Source: Lucifuga dentata
Taxonomy: Eukaryota; Chordata; Actinopteri; Ophidiiformes; Bythitidae
DNA: 64,000 bases
NCBI GenBank assembly: GCA_014773175.1
Contig: VXCM01000955.1
Location: 224,496 to 288,495 of the forward strand
Reading direction: 5' to 3'
The notes under the pieces were generated by a model. That model worked only from the letters and a program-made list of their open reading frames with translations. It ran no database searches and was not told the DNA's origin. A program made the translations under genes and the position numbers. Shown here in pieces: positions 49,208-61,186 of this stretch (its first letter is position 1; the number at the start of each line of letters is the position of its first letter).

Positions 49208-49288
49208 TGGCCCCTGTTTCAGACCTGTCGAGTATTGGCAGCAGGTCTGTCCTCTCTCTGGTGGGACTGAGTGAAATCTATTGTGGCA
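49208..49288 (+). repeat. SINE-body fragment next to (GT)n, copy 1
   Basis: TGGTGGGACTGAGTGAAATC and CTATTGTGGC, preceded by GGTCTGTCCTCTCTC, match in reverse complement the block at 55245-55330. In both places the block abuts a (GT)n/(CA)n run. The second copy lies next to a complete tRNA-like head, so this one is probably the 3' part of the same short retroposon with its head lost. Confidence 0.6.
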
Positions 49289-50731
49289 TCAGAGTGGCTC
49301 TTTCTCTGAGATTTACAGGATTAACCACCTAATCTTCCCACCATGCCTCTCTATAAAGAGAGAGTGGAGAGGGGGTAGTGGGTNGGATTAACCACCTAAT
49401 CTTCCCACCATGCCTCTCTATAAAGAGAGAGTGGAGAGGGGGTAGTGGGTCTGACACACACGCACGTGCACACACGCACGCGCACACACACAAACACACT
49501 ATGCCTGTACAAACCCAGTGAGGTGTGAATTTGTGTTTTCAGAGTTAAGTATATGAATTCAAGCCCATAATCCAAGACCCCACAAATACACATATTTTTA
49601 AGCCAAACGCTTATCCAACACACTCACATAGACAAGCATGTGCATACACATAAATATCAGCAGAGCTTTGTGTGTACATGCTTCAGAGAGAAAACTTAAA
49701 ATAGTGTTACAGTTACTGAATGAAGTGTAAATTTTGAGACATGAGATATGACTTTGTTTGCATTTGTGTAGGTGTACATAAACATAAGTAAAACACACAC
49801 AGCACCATATATGGCAATTTATGGAAGTTTGTTAAAGATAAAACTTTTGCAAGTGTACAAAACAAATTAGAGCGCTAATCAGTATGCTAATCAGTATTCT
49901 TTTTTTTTTTACCGTTAATATTGGAGGGATTTTACTCTACTTTTACAGGTTTTCCAAAAATCCTTTACAACTGATATGACATCATTGTCTGAAGCCAAAC
50001 AGGTTCCAGCTGGGAAGAGGTGAAAGTCTGAAGAGGCCAAATCAGATGAGCAGCGTGCTAAACTAGTTTAAAGCCACAATCATGGTTAACAATCATCACT
50101 GCACATTGACTTGGCTTGCTTGTGTAACTCATAAAACCTCGGATAATTCTAGAATCTGTAAAGTATAAACACTTAGATTAAAAGAATGCAACTGATGTCT
50201 ATAAAGACTTACAGAATTGTATTACTTCTCTTGCTTATTTCATTATGTGTCGGCCTCAGAACTTATCAGTAACCTCATGTAAATCTGAGGAAGTTTGTCT
50301 GATATCAGATTGTGTGTGTGTGAGTGTGTGTGTGTGTCCCTCCTCAGCACTTGCCTGTGCCTGTCAGACGGTGCAGGTCTGTGTAACATGAAGCGTGTAA
50401 CAGGTCACCTTTACGATCCCTTAGTCCCCGTTAAGGTCTGCTGATCAAATATAAATGCAACATTTTGTTCAAAGACAATATACCTCTGTAATCCTCTCAG
50501 CCGCCGGCTCTGCTCTCATTTAGGTTCTCATCTGAACACCTGCTGTCCTGCTCAGACCACCCACAGACCTGTGGAAGACACACTCACTAAACACATAAGT
50601 GTCTCACACACAGATACAGTATGCCGGCCTTGAAAGGGAAACAGTAGTAACTACTTTTAGATTGTTTTAAAGGTCACAGGGCATGGCTAGAGTTTAACAG
50701 ATGTACTGTACTATCCAGAGATGGAAATTAA

Positions 50732-51370
50732 TTAAAGGACCACATCACCCATTTTGCTTGTTTGAGCCTAATTTTACTGACAATCATTTCCCAAAGGATA
50801 AAACCATATTTCAGCTTTCCTGATATTTTGCAAAATCTCTTATCTCTCTAATCTTTCAAAATCAAATATTCAAGTGATACACCCACCTTAAAAATCGATG
50901 TTTCGCCTGCTAATANTTCAAAATCAAATATTCAAGTGATACACCCACCTTAAAAATCGATGTTTCGCCTGCTAATAGTTAACCAAAATTATGAAGTCAC
51001 AGTCGTTTAAATTTTTCGATAAACATAGGTCTTCTTTTGGGACTATATTCCCCAGTGGAGACATACATTTACTCCGCACTTTTTACTGGACTTAAACGCT
51101 AAAATTATGAAAATTCGAAAAAACCTGAATACACGTCTTGTTGGTGATGATGGATTGCCTATCCCAAGAAGGTTTCAAGTATCAACAAGTTGATTTTTAA
51201 TAGTGTAACAGAATGAACTGAAAGCAACGGTGGTCTGGAAGGTAGGAAAAAATATTTTAACTCTCTGTTCCAGTAGTATGCTTTGGGAAATGATTGTCAG
51301 TAAAGTTATGTGTATGAAAATTGAATATATTAGGCTCAAACATGCAAAATGGGTGATATGGTCCTTTAAG
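50732..51370 (-). mobile_element. TTAA foldback MITE, copy I (subfamily 2)
   Basis: The left end is TTAAAGGACCACATCACCCA, the right end TGGGTGATATGGTCCTTTAA, both with TTAA. The CACCC variant in the left arm is matched by GGGTG in the right, so the arms agree with each other. The interior is in reverse orientation with GGGACTATATTCCCCAGTGG. An N at 50916 sits between two copies of about 60 bases. Confidence 0.87.
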
Positions 51371-51745
51371 TACATTTAGTCAAGTACTGTGCAAGTACTC
51401 AAATAGGTACAATTTTGATGTAACTTGAAAATCCAGTACTTTTTACTCCACTGCATTTATCTGATGGCTGTAGTTACTAATTACTTTGCAAATTAAGACT
51501 TTAAATCCAATGATAAGCTCATAAGATCGAGGATATGAGATCAGTTATTGCTGCTGTTGGGTTAAAAACCTTGTATCTCTATTTCTGGGTTTCCATTTGA
51601 GGAATTTTTATTATTTTATTTCTGAAAATTCATTATTTCATTCCAAAATGATTATTTTTCACAATTAGTACTTCTACTTTATATACTAGAGTACATTTTA
51701 CCACAAATTTAATTGCTTTTACTTATTTACTTTTACCACTGGATC
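51371..51745 (+). repeat. Common fish repeat of the TACTTTTACT type, copy 1
   Basis: The stretch contains GTACATTTAGTCAAGTACTG, TACTTTTTACTCCACTGCAT, GTAGTTACTAATTACTTTGC and, near its right end, AGAGTACATTTTACC with TTTACTTATTTACTTTTACC. These strings are characteristic of a widespread teleost interspersed element. A second, more decayed copy is at about 54375-54530. The name and superfamily are not assigned. Confidence 0.5.
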
Positions 51746-52527
51746 TATCCATTTGTCCAAATATCCTGACAGGATAGAAAATAAACTTTGATCTATTTTT
51801 TCTCCCCAATTTCAGTACTTATGCAGTTGCTGCACTTTGGCTTTGAAGGCCGGCATGTAAACACACTTGACATTGCCACTGTTCCATATATAAACACTGA
51901 CACTCAGCAAAGCAGGGCTGGAATATCCCACTTCTCTGCTTTTGCAGCCTTCCCATGTTTTCCACACGTTATTAACATGCACCGTGTGTCACAAGCTATT
52001 CTGAGAACCAGTAACAGACTTTGAGCTTGGTCTGCTGAGCAAAGCTTGGTGCTGGGAACCACCAATGCAACACAACACCCCATGTGATGCTTCACACCCC
52101 TGACTGAGAGACAATTCAGTTTGGCTCACCCAGAGGAGACTTGTGCAATTATTTCCCCTCCATAACACACCATGGCTGGTTTATGCCCCTTTCTGCTCAT
52201 CTACAGTCTCCTCAGGCCCTGGAACAAACATCCAAAGCATTCTGACTCCAGAGAGATCAATGAGATCAGGAGCGCCAATTCATTTTAAATTGAAGTTTAT
52301 GCATTTTTATATAATTTTTGACTGGTTTATGTGTTGTGCTCTCTAGTGACACCACTAATACCACAACGGCACAATCGCACTGAACAGCAGTGTTGCTAAA
52401 TGTAAAATAAAATCAGGAGTGCAAATTGCTGGGAGAATTCCATTTCCAGAGTTTTTCCGTCGTCCTCTGATCGAAAAGAATAGAGTTTCCTACCTCACAC
52501 CATCAACATGTTGATCATACATCAGTC

Positions 52528-53183
52528 TTTAAAGGACCATACCACCCATTTTGCATGTTTGAGCCTAATATATTCAATATTCATACATGTAATGTTACTG
52601 ATGATCATTTCCAAAACATATTACTGGAATGGTGAAGTTAAAAAAATTTCCTACCTTCCAGATCGTCAGTGGTTTCAGTTCATTCTGGTACACTATTAAA
52701 ATCAATTTGTTGATACTTGAAACGTTCTTGGGATAGGTAATCCATCATCGCAAACAAGACGTACATTCAGGTTTTTTCAAAGTTTCATAATTTTAGTGTT
52801 TAAGCGCAATAAAAAGCATGGAGTGAATGTANCAGGTTTTTTCAAAGTTTCATAATTTTAGTGTTTAAGCGCAATAAAAAGCATGGAGTGAATGTATGTC
52901 TCTATCGGGGAATATAGTCCCAAAAGAAGACCTGCGTTTATCGAAAAATTTCAACAACCATGACTTCATAAGGCTGCATAACTATTAGCAGGAGAAACAT
53001 TGATTTTTAAGGTGGGTGTATCGCTTGAATATTTGAGTTTGAAAGATTAAGAGATTTTGCAAAATATCAGGAAAGCTGAAATACAGTTTTATCCTTTGAG
53101 AAATGATTGTCAGTAACGTAACATGTATGAAAATTGAATATATTAGGCTCCAACATGCAAAATGGCTGGTATGGTCCTTTAAA
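52528..53183 (+). mobile_element. TTAA foldback MITE, copy J (subfamily 2), best-preserved arms
   Basis: The left end is TTTAAAGGACCATACCACCC, the right end GGCTGGTATGGTCCTTTAAA. The two arms stay alignable for roughly 95 bases, through TGAGCCTAATATATTCAAT and a CAT-ACATGTAA-GTTACTGA block. The interior is in forward order with GGTTTCAGTTCATTCTGGTA, GGTAATCCATCATCG, GTTTAAGCGCAATAAAAAGC and GGGAATATAGTCCCAAAAGA. An N at 52832 splits an assembly duplication of about 60 bases. Confidence 0.9.
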
Positions 53184-53430
53184 CACTACTTACAAATTGG
53201 TCATAACATCAGCTTTGGGAGAAAAAAATTATCAATTTTGACCTTTGACCTCCACATGATGGAGGTCCTCATAATTCAGACCTAGATAGTCAGTTTTCAG
53301 ACGTAATTGGCTGGCATTTAATTCACATGTATTCCATTGTTTTTTGCATTGTAATCAGATGAAATACATGTTTCAACGAAAATCAAAGTATGAAAATGTA
53401 AAAGGTCTTTTTGTGAACAGAAAATATCCA

Positions 53431-53465
<35 letters not shown>

Positions 53466-55240
53466 TGTAGATGCTTTGTAGTAGATTACAGTATATGAAC
53501 GTTCTTTATAGGATGAACACATTTCAACACATAGCAGGTTCTATAAGATGTCCTGGACATATCTCTTGGCAAAAGTTGGACAAAAGCAGCTAAAAAGTGA
53601 CATCCTGTGGAGGTTTACTGGTGAGACGACACCAGCAATCATGGGGTACTTACTTCCGCCTCCTTCCTCAGTTTTATCTGTAACCTGGCAAACTTCGTTC
53701 ACATGTGCAAATCTCATGAATCCGTCCTTCTGTGACCAACAGCGTTGTTACAATGTCGCCAATCCTCACCGACCTGCCTTTAATTACTAAGGATCACATC
53801 TCTCTCAAAAAGTGATACCCTAAACCTGAGTTAACTTTGGCTCAAGCTTATCAGCAGACAGGATAAGCTGCAGCTTATCTACAGTCAACTGATCTTGTGG
53901 GGATCCAGAGGAGTTGGGGGGCTTTCTAATCTGCCCACCTGTCTCACACACACACACACACACACTCAGGGGCAAATATACACAGGGATTTGTCCTGAGA
54001 TCTTCTTGATAGACCTTTTGTTGGAGACAAATTCAGAGATAGAAATCATATGTGTTAATGTATGTTTGATTAAGCATCAGATGCAGTTGGTAGTTTGACT
54101 GGGTCTTATATTAGAAGAGAGGCCATTTTTCACACCTCCTCCCCTCAGCTGTGAGAATAATTTGTCATCATCTCACGTTTTCGCCATCTGTCCGCCACAG
54201 AAGGGGAATAAAGTACACACTCAGTACTTGTATTTGTGTTTCTCCCGGATGTGTAAATGTTCATCTGTTCTCTTTCTGTAACCTGTGCGTGGGAGTTATT
54301 TTGCATTTCATGTGTCTCTGTTTATGTTATGTCCCTGTTAGTCTAGTTGAAGTCCTTCTGCTTGTCTAAACTGTGCTTTTACTAGTTTAACTGCCTTTTT
54401 AACAAGTAACTTTCTACTTCTTCTTCACTACATTTCAGTGGGAAATATTTTATTTTTAACAGCACTACATTTTTAAAGGCTGCAGTTATTAGTAACTTTG
54501 CAAATAGATTACATAGGAAGCGTACTTTAAAATCTCACAAAATATGATGTATTTTGATAGTTTAAAAGGGTCACAATGTACATATGAGGGATAATGAAAT
54601 GACTAACAGGATAAGAAAGAAGAAGAAAGTATTTTTTCTGACTTTTCTCTTTTTTCATGAAATACTGGATAGTTTTACCTTCTCAGGACTGTACAAAAAT
54701 TTTCAGATGAAATAATCTATAAAGTGCCTACAGTTTAGTGTTCAAGAGTAAAATACCTTTAATAAATATACTTGTTTTACGCTCAGTATCTCCTCCCAGA
54801 ATTCATTTCTTCAAAAAGGAAAAACTGGATGAGAGTCATGTCTAAAAATGTTTGCGCTTTATATTTGTGGTCTAATACAACAAGTGATTCTTGGGAATGA
54901 AAAATACAGGTTCCATATATAATAACATAATATACAGTATATCCAGCCATATCAGGTAATGTCAGTTTGACCATATGTCATGGAATGGTGCAGTTTAACA
55001 GGTTTCTGTGTGTGTGTGGGTGTGTGTATGTGTGTGCGTGCATGTGCGTGTACGTGTGCGTGCATGCGACACTGCAGTCACTCTTAAGAGCATTAAATAA
55101 CATGCTTTTATCTGTCTTACTTTGGAGTTTATCTAACGGTGCATCTCTTCCTGTCATACTGATGTGGTGCATGTGTTTGTATGCGTGTTTGTGTGTTTCT
55201 TTCATTCGTTCCTCAGACATACGCACATACACACACACAC
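53184..55240. other. UBL3 upstream flank, no gene recognised
   Basis: T run 53433-53462; (CA)n at 53946-53966. The part 54375-54530 resembles the repeat at 51371 (GCAGTTATTAGTAACTTTGC-like block). Mixed GT-rich sequence lies at 55005-55070. Open frames here are short and carry no recognisable domain. Confidence 0.4.
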
Positions 55241-55244
55241 ACAC

Positions 55245-55547
55245 GCCACAATAGATTTCACTCAGTCCCACCAGAGAGAGGACAGCCCTGCCGCCTATAC
55301 TCATCTGGACCGCTGATGGAAACGGGGGCCACACACACACACACACACACACACATTCATTCACACCTACGAGCAATTTAGAGCTTCCAGTTACCCTAAC
55401 TTGCATGTCTTCCATCTGTGGAAGGGAACTGGAGCATCTGGAAAAAACCTGCACTGACAAGAGTCCACACAGAAAGGCCTCTGTCAGATTCGAACCCAGA
55501 ACCTTCTTCTGAGGCAACAGTGCTAACCACGAAACCACGGCGCTACC
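55245..55547 (-). mobile_element. tRNA-derived SINE with (TG)n and tail block
   Basis: Read on the minus strand from 55547, the element opens GGTAGCGCCGTGGTTTCGTG, with an A-box-like GTTTCGTGGTTAGCAC and a B-box GGTTCGAATCTG. The body has TTTCTGTGTGGACTC and CCAGATGCTCCAGTTCCC-like strings, then a (TG)n run (55330-55355 on the top strand). It finishes with the block shared with 49208-49288. This is the usual layout of a fish tRNA-type SINE. Sequence decay suggests an old insertion. It explains the 186-codon minus-strand frame through this region, which is not a gene. Confidence 0.72.
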
Positions 55548-56351
55548 TTTCCATCAACATAATAAGCCTGTAAAATAATATTGTAAAAGCATAAGGAGTA
55601 CAGTGTCATTGCGACACACTGTCAAGCCTGTGTGTGTTTGCTGTCGTTATTATTAACCTCTCTGTCTGGTGCTGCACTTGACATAATCACAGTTTCCACT
55701 GCTATGATCTTATCCAACCCTTTTCATGCTAGTTGGCTAACACACACACACACACACAGCAATGCCCTGCCCGGGTGTGGACACACAGCTGTGTTATGAC
55801 AGCAAACCACAGGCAGCACCAGCCTCCATGTTACTGTACCTGAGTCAGCCTCCAGCTCTCCTTCTCTTTCCTTTCCTTCTTCACCTCCCTCTCTTTTCCT
55901 CTCTTTCCTTCCACTCTTGCCTTTCTCATGGTGACTAGGCAGGTATAAAGAAGGAGGTGAGGCAGTTTTATCAGCGCTTCACAGGAATGATGGCTGCTGA
56001 AGATTTCAGAGAGATTGTCACTGAAGCTGGTTATTATGGAGAACATCTATGATTACACAAACCGTGGTCATATAGAGCTGAAAACAAAAACAAGAAGACT
56101 GTTTTGGCATTATATGGTTGGGTAATCAAAAACAATACTTTAAGGGTACGGACCAAATTGCTTTAACCACATAATTGATATTTGATACCAAGTAGAGCTA
56201 ATGAATACTGGATTTTAAAAAATACTGATGTTGATATTTGATAGTTTAAAAACTCTGGTAACAATATATCTGCCAATATTAATGTTATACATTAAGACAA
56301 CATTAAAAAAAAAATATTTTGGGCAAGAATCCCTTGTTCTATTTGTTTGTG

Positions 56352-56470
56352 AGGCTAGCTTCAGATAACAAGCTAGCTTCAGTTAGCAGAGTTTTTAACG
56401 AGCTAGCTTCAATTAGCAGTTAGCAGGGTTGTTAACAAACTAGCTTCAGGTAGCAGGCTTGTTACTCAGC
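56352..56470 (+). repeat. Degenerate tandem repeat, unit about 30 bp
   Basis: GCTAGCTTCAG recurs four times at roughly 18-38-base spacing (near 56354, 56372, 56402, 56440), usually followed by TTAGCAG and GTT-TTAAC strings. Unit length varies, so it is an imperfect minisatellite. A TTTG run follows at 56513-56541. Confidence 0.6.
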
Positions 56471-56628
56471 TTGTTTATGTAGATTGGCTTAGGTTACCAT
56501 TTATATGTTTGGGTTTGTTTGTTTGTTTGTTTGTTTGTTTGTATGGGTTTTGATTTTTATCCAGGTTAGCTTCAGAGAATCACAGCAGCTCTTGAAGTTT
56601 GTGCAAGCTAATATAGGTAGCATGTTGC

Positions 56629-56775
56629 CAGGGTCCTATGTTCCCCAGTTCAACATTCTGTTAACACACATTAAATGTGTGTTAATCCTAAAATAATCCT
56701 AATCCTAAACCATTATGTGCTTTATTGTGCTATATAGAGCTGAGGAACATAGGGATGACTCGGCATGATAGCTAA
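56629..56775 (+). mobile_element. Foldback MITE family R3, copy 2
   Basis: The left arm is CAGGGTCCTATGTTCCCCAG, the right arm AGCTGAGGAACATAGGGATG (inverse of the left with changes). In between lie AACACACATTAAATGTGTGTT and ACCATTATGTGCTTTATTGT, matching the inverse of 16777-16950. Confidence 0.65.
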
Positions 56776-57056
56776 CTATCTAGCATAGTAACAGGTATGA
56801 ACAGAGGAAGACTTAATAATAGGGCTTCTATGAACAAATGAGCAAGCCCTATGAAATTCATGTGAACTGCCATGATCTAGAGAAGGTTAGGACAGGAAAT
56901 GGTGTTTCTCATTATTCAGGCCAGTTTCATGATGGCACAGCTTGATATCCAGGTGAAGACATCTTTTAACTTCAGTTCTGGGCTTCCATAGGAACGCTCA
57001 CCCACTTGTTGCACATACAACCATGTGAACTGCTATATGTCTGATTATTGATAATG

Positions 57057-57429
57057 TAGAGGCAGTCCCCGACTTACGAACAGCTCGTACTTACGAACCG
57101 ACCGCCATAAAGCCTATTAAATTAAAAATTCAATTCAATTTACATACAATGATTCGGAATAATGAACGGCGCACTACTTTACGACACTCGTCAAAACCTT
57201 GCGCGTCGTCAGCAGTCGCCGCTGCATAATTATTATTATTACTGTACTGTATTATTATGTTTATGATGTTGTAGGATATCTGGAAGTGTTTCTTTAATGT
57301 TTCTTATGCATATAGGTAAAAATATATACGCTAGATACGCACTTTACGTAACTGTTCCGACTTACGAGCAAACCGGACTTACGAACTGCCATGGCAACGG
57401 AACTCGTTCGTAACCAGGGTCTGCCTGTA
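57057..57429 (+). mobile_element. pogo-like (Tc1/mariner) MITE
   Basis: The left end reads GAGGCAGTCCCCGACTTACG. The right end, inverted, reads CAGGCAGACCCTGGTTACGA. Repeated ACTTACGAAC motifs lie near both ends, and the element is bounded by TA on each side. The CCCCGACTTACGAAC terminal style is that of Tigger/pogo-derived short elements. The length of about 370 bp excludes a transposase. CpG content is higher than in the flanks, suggesting a fairly recent insertion. Confidence 0.75.
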
Positions 57430-58282
57430 CTTAACAATAAAGATCAATTTAAATTTACATTTTAAACAGTAAACAGACATACATAGCCATTGCCACATAA
57501 CTTGTAATACACTACAAAAGCAAGCTGTCCCCAGGTTAGACGAGTTTAAATATATAGTTGTCTGCCTCATTCTGTTTGCTTTCTTTATTCCATGAGCAGG
57601 TTGAAAACTACCAGGTATTTAATAGAATTACATGTTATTTCTGACGCACATTTGTCGTTGTTTTCCAGGTGGCCACTAGACTGGTGTTTGTTTCGGGATG
57701 GCGTGTCGGATCATTTGAGGTGAGCACCGCGTCGTAGCACGGCTGTGTTTTTCAGTGGCTCCGTCAACAACGAGTGTTCACAGATCAGGAAAGAAAAACA
57801 CACATTCACACACACCCACACAACACACACAGAGGGAGGGGGTGGTTAACCAAATCCGAGCCTGACTCACCGGCACAGAAAAGAACATAATCTGCTGAGT
57901 CACACGAGGTAAAAAGTTAGTATATCAACAGATTTCATTCAACATTTTACACACTACAAAACTCCTGTCACTGTGGCATAAAAACAACACACACACACAC
58001 ACACAACATAATGGACAACACACACTTGTGATATCATTATAGAGCTTGTGACATTTGATGTGTGCGTATGACTTTTGCCTCCGTCTGCCCCTGCCTAAAA
58101 GCATTGTCATAAAAATCTATTTAAATAGAGATATTAACATTAACTTTATGACACAGTGTAATAAAAAAATACTTATTCCAAGGTCTATGTGTGTGTATGT
58201 GTGTGTTCCTTCTGCTGTGGGCACCTCACTTCCTGCTTTAGTTTCCATCAGCTGAAATTCAGTGGCTTAAGGCCAAGGGAGG

Positions 58283-58284
<2 letters not shown>

Positions 58285-58344
<60 letters not shown>
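58285..58344 (+). repeat. (GT)n microsatellite, about 30 units
   Basis: An uninterrupted GT tract of about 60 bases, the longest dinucleotide run in the window. Length is likely to vary between individuals. Confidence 0.95.
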
Positions 58345-58346
<2 letters not shown>

Positions 58347-61132
58347 CACATCCGCATACACTCACAAAGTAGATCAGGCACCAATGGCCTAAAATGATAT
58401 GATTATGTGATTTCAGGATTCTACCAGAGAAAGTAGGTTTTTGGGGGTTTTTTCGGTTGGTCTTATGAAATTTCTGCTTTTGAATTAGATTCTAAATTAA
58501 ATGAACACCTTCTAAAAGCAGGAAATGGTTTGACCAGTAAAGCAGCTATAAACCAGTTACAGGAAGAATCTGGAATATTACACAACATTTTATCTGATTT
58601 TATCTTATCTTATTTTGTTTTCTTTTATGGTCTCGTCCTGTTCTGTCTATTCCAGTGATGCACATAGCGCTGATAAAGTAAATATATATGTAGATAGATA
58701 CAGATAATTTTAAAATCTGCTTTGGAAATGCAAGGGCTGGCCCTGATGAGTGTGTTGTGTTTATTCTGTGTAGATTGTTGTACATGGATATACGTTTCTG
58801 CTCACATTCTGTGCTGAGAAGAAATGTTAGAAACTCTTCTGTCTGTTTGCCCATGCAGGATGTATCAAACTACCTAATTAAAAAGAGAAGTGAAATGTAT
58901 CAATAGATTAAATTATTTGGCTTTGGTTCCCATGATGCCTTGTTTGCTTTGCCTGTCAAATGTAAAAGTCATACTGAGCCAAACCAGATCTCTAATTAGG
59001 TCCTGTGAAGTGCTGAACTACAGAAATGCCTTATTTGCAATTCGCAACGGGAGGATATTTTTATATTTGCTCTGTGCTTACTGTATAGTCAGAGGAAATC
59101 AAACCAATAATACACTGATGGAAAGACTCGATTACCTTATTTATTCATTTCAGCTTCAAAATGTCAAATGTTAATTCTGATCTGCTGAGAGAGTGAGGCT
59201 GCAGCAAATTAAAGCTTCTCATGCCATTCATGCTTTTCTGCTTTTTACCACACAAAATCTGTCTTTGTATTTCACATCTCTTTTTTTCATTCTTCACAAC
59301 ATCATCAATATCTAGCTGTTTAGGATAGAAAACTCTGAAAGGAGGCGCATCTCTCTTTGTAGTCTTTTATGGTACTCGTCTCAGTATTAAATTAATTTAG
59401 ACAATAATCAACATCTTTGACATTTACAGTGCAGTGTCTACTTTGATTTCTTTCTCTGCAAATATCGACACACTCATAAAATACAGTCACTTATCCAGCA
59501 AAAACTGATGGAGGGATTCAGTTGGGATTCATAGATTCAGTTTTTAGTCAAACTGGATCTATGTAATGATGATAAACAGTTAGAATATGGTATTGTCAAG
59601 GGCGCATTTCCTATTTTTGTAGTTCTCTCATTTATTTCCAATCTGTCCTGTGTTTTGCCAATGCTCTAACTCTGTCATTAAAAACTGCTTTACTGGTTTA
59701 TTTTCAGATAACATTCTTGACATATAGAATCTATACAAATAACATGCATGTTCCTACTTCCTACTTAGCTACTTTGTGGAGCAAAATGTTGTACCCATGC
59801 CCATCTGACCTGGTATTAGTGCTTATTAGGAAACATCTGCTGTGTGTATTTCATTTCAGCATTTGACTATGTGTATGTATTTTTTAACTGATGTGTGTGT
59901 TCTCATCAAAAAGTTCAAAATTCTTAAAACAAAGAAGAAATATAGCCGTGGTATTCTCTGGTTCCTCTTTCTCTGTACAGATCAAAGCCAACTGTGATAG
60001 ATACCTGAATCTGAGTAAACTCTTGGTTGGAGTCTAGATCTATAGGCTGGACATAGACTCTGGAGTTGTTGGATAATGCTTGTTGATAAAGGCGAAAAAC
60101 AAACAAAAAACCTTCGATTTTACTCTGATTAACACAATAAGTAAATTTTTTAATGTCATATAAACTGAAACTAGTTTGAAATTTACATAAATCGATGTTG
60201 GTGTACTCTGAGTAACAACATAGATTATACATTCAAGCATTTAAACACTCTGTTGCCTTTCAATCAGTGTAAGCATTCTGTAAATTTATTTCCTCACCCC
60301 GTGGACTTTCCCTCATAAAGTGATTAAGCAATAAGTCATGTGAGTTGTTATGTCGGTAAAAAACATAATCCTGTTAATTCCATCCATGTTTCCTGCTTAA
60401 AATTTGGTAATACATTGTAAATGGGGAAGCGAAAATGCCATTTTCAACTCCTTGTTTGGCAGAAATGTCAAGATTTTTTAAAAGAGAAAATTCACTGTCC
60501 TGTTTAGTAAAGGATTTTATTTTATTTTATTTTTTTTAAGAGTATAAATTTTTTGGTGTCAAATGAAAGCCAAACTCAATGAAAAATTGAAGTGCGAAAA
60601 CTGGCGTTAGACTCCAGAGAATTAACACAGCTAACAGCATAAGACACTGAATGTTCAGTGTTACTCCTCATGGAAGTCTCACAGAAAGACAAGATCATGT
60701 CTTCTGTCTCCAGTTTTCTCCCGTGTTCTCTGTGAATTATGTAACGGATGCATTTGGCCGCGAGCCAGCAGCACACAGCAGCTAGAGCACATAGTCTGCA
60801 TACAAAGTTAAGTCAAAACATAAAAGAAACACACACAGATGCACGCAGAGACACAAGGCCTAAGATGACTCATGAGATACAGCCATGAGTACAAGATGAC
60901 ACATCTAATTTTGCAAGAACTCAACATTTGTCCAGCCACCTACTCAGACATAAAAACACAAGAACATTCAAACACACACTCTATGTGTGTAGTGCCTGCA
61001 GGCATGTGAATATACACAAAAGACACACAAACTATTGATGTTTACAGTGATGAGGCCCAGTGATCAGTACCATCAGACCTGTCCACCCCCTCAGACTAAT
61101 CTTCATCTACTTCTTTTGAACCAGTGCTACAC

Positions 61133-61141
<9 letters not shown>

Positions 61142-61185
<44 letters not shown>
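61142..61185 (+). repeat. (CA)n microsatellite, about 22 units
   Basis: An uninterrupted CA tract of about 44 bases. Similar but shorter tracts are at 22022-22042, 43079-43108 and 55330-55355. Confidence 0.95.

Positions 61186-61186
<1 letters not shown>

Larger units (their letters stand above)
47396..50731. other. UBL3 upstream flank, no gene recognised
   Basis: T run at 47492-47515; single Ns at 47973 and 49384, the latter between two copies of a stretch of about 60 bases. The (GT)n microsatellite 49161-49202 is followed by a SINE-body-like block. The segment 48350-48960 is repeat-poor. No exon with family resemblance was found. Confidence 0.45.

Noticed and set aside
54978..55538. 186-codon minus-strand open frame
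   Set aside because: It runs through a tRNA-derived SINE and CA/GT repeats; the residues such as CVCVCV and HTHTYTH are simple-sequence translation.
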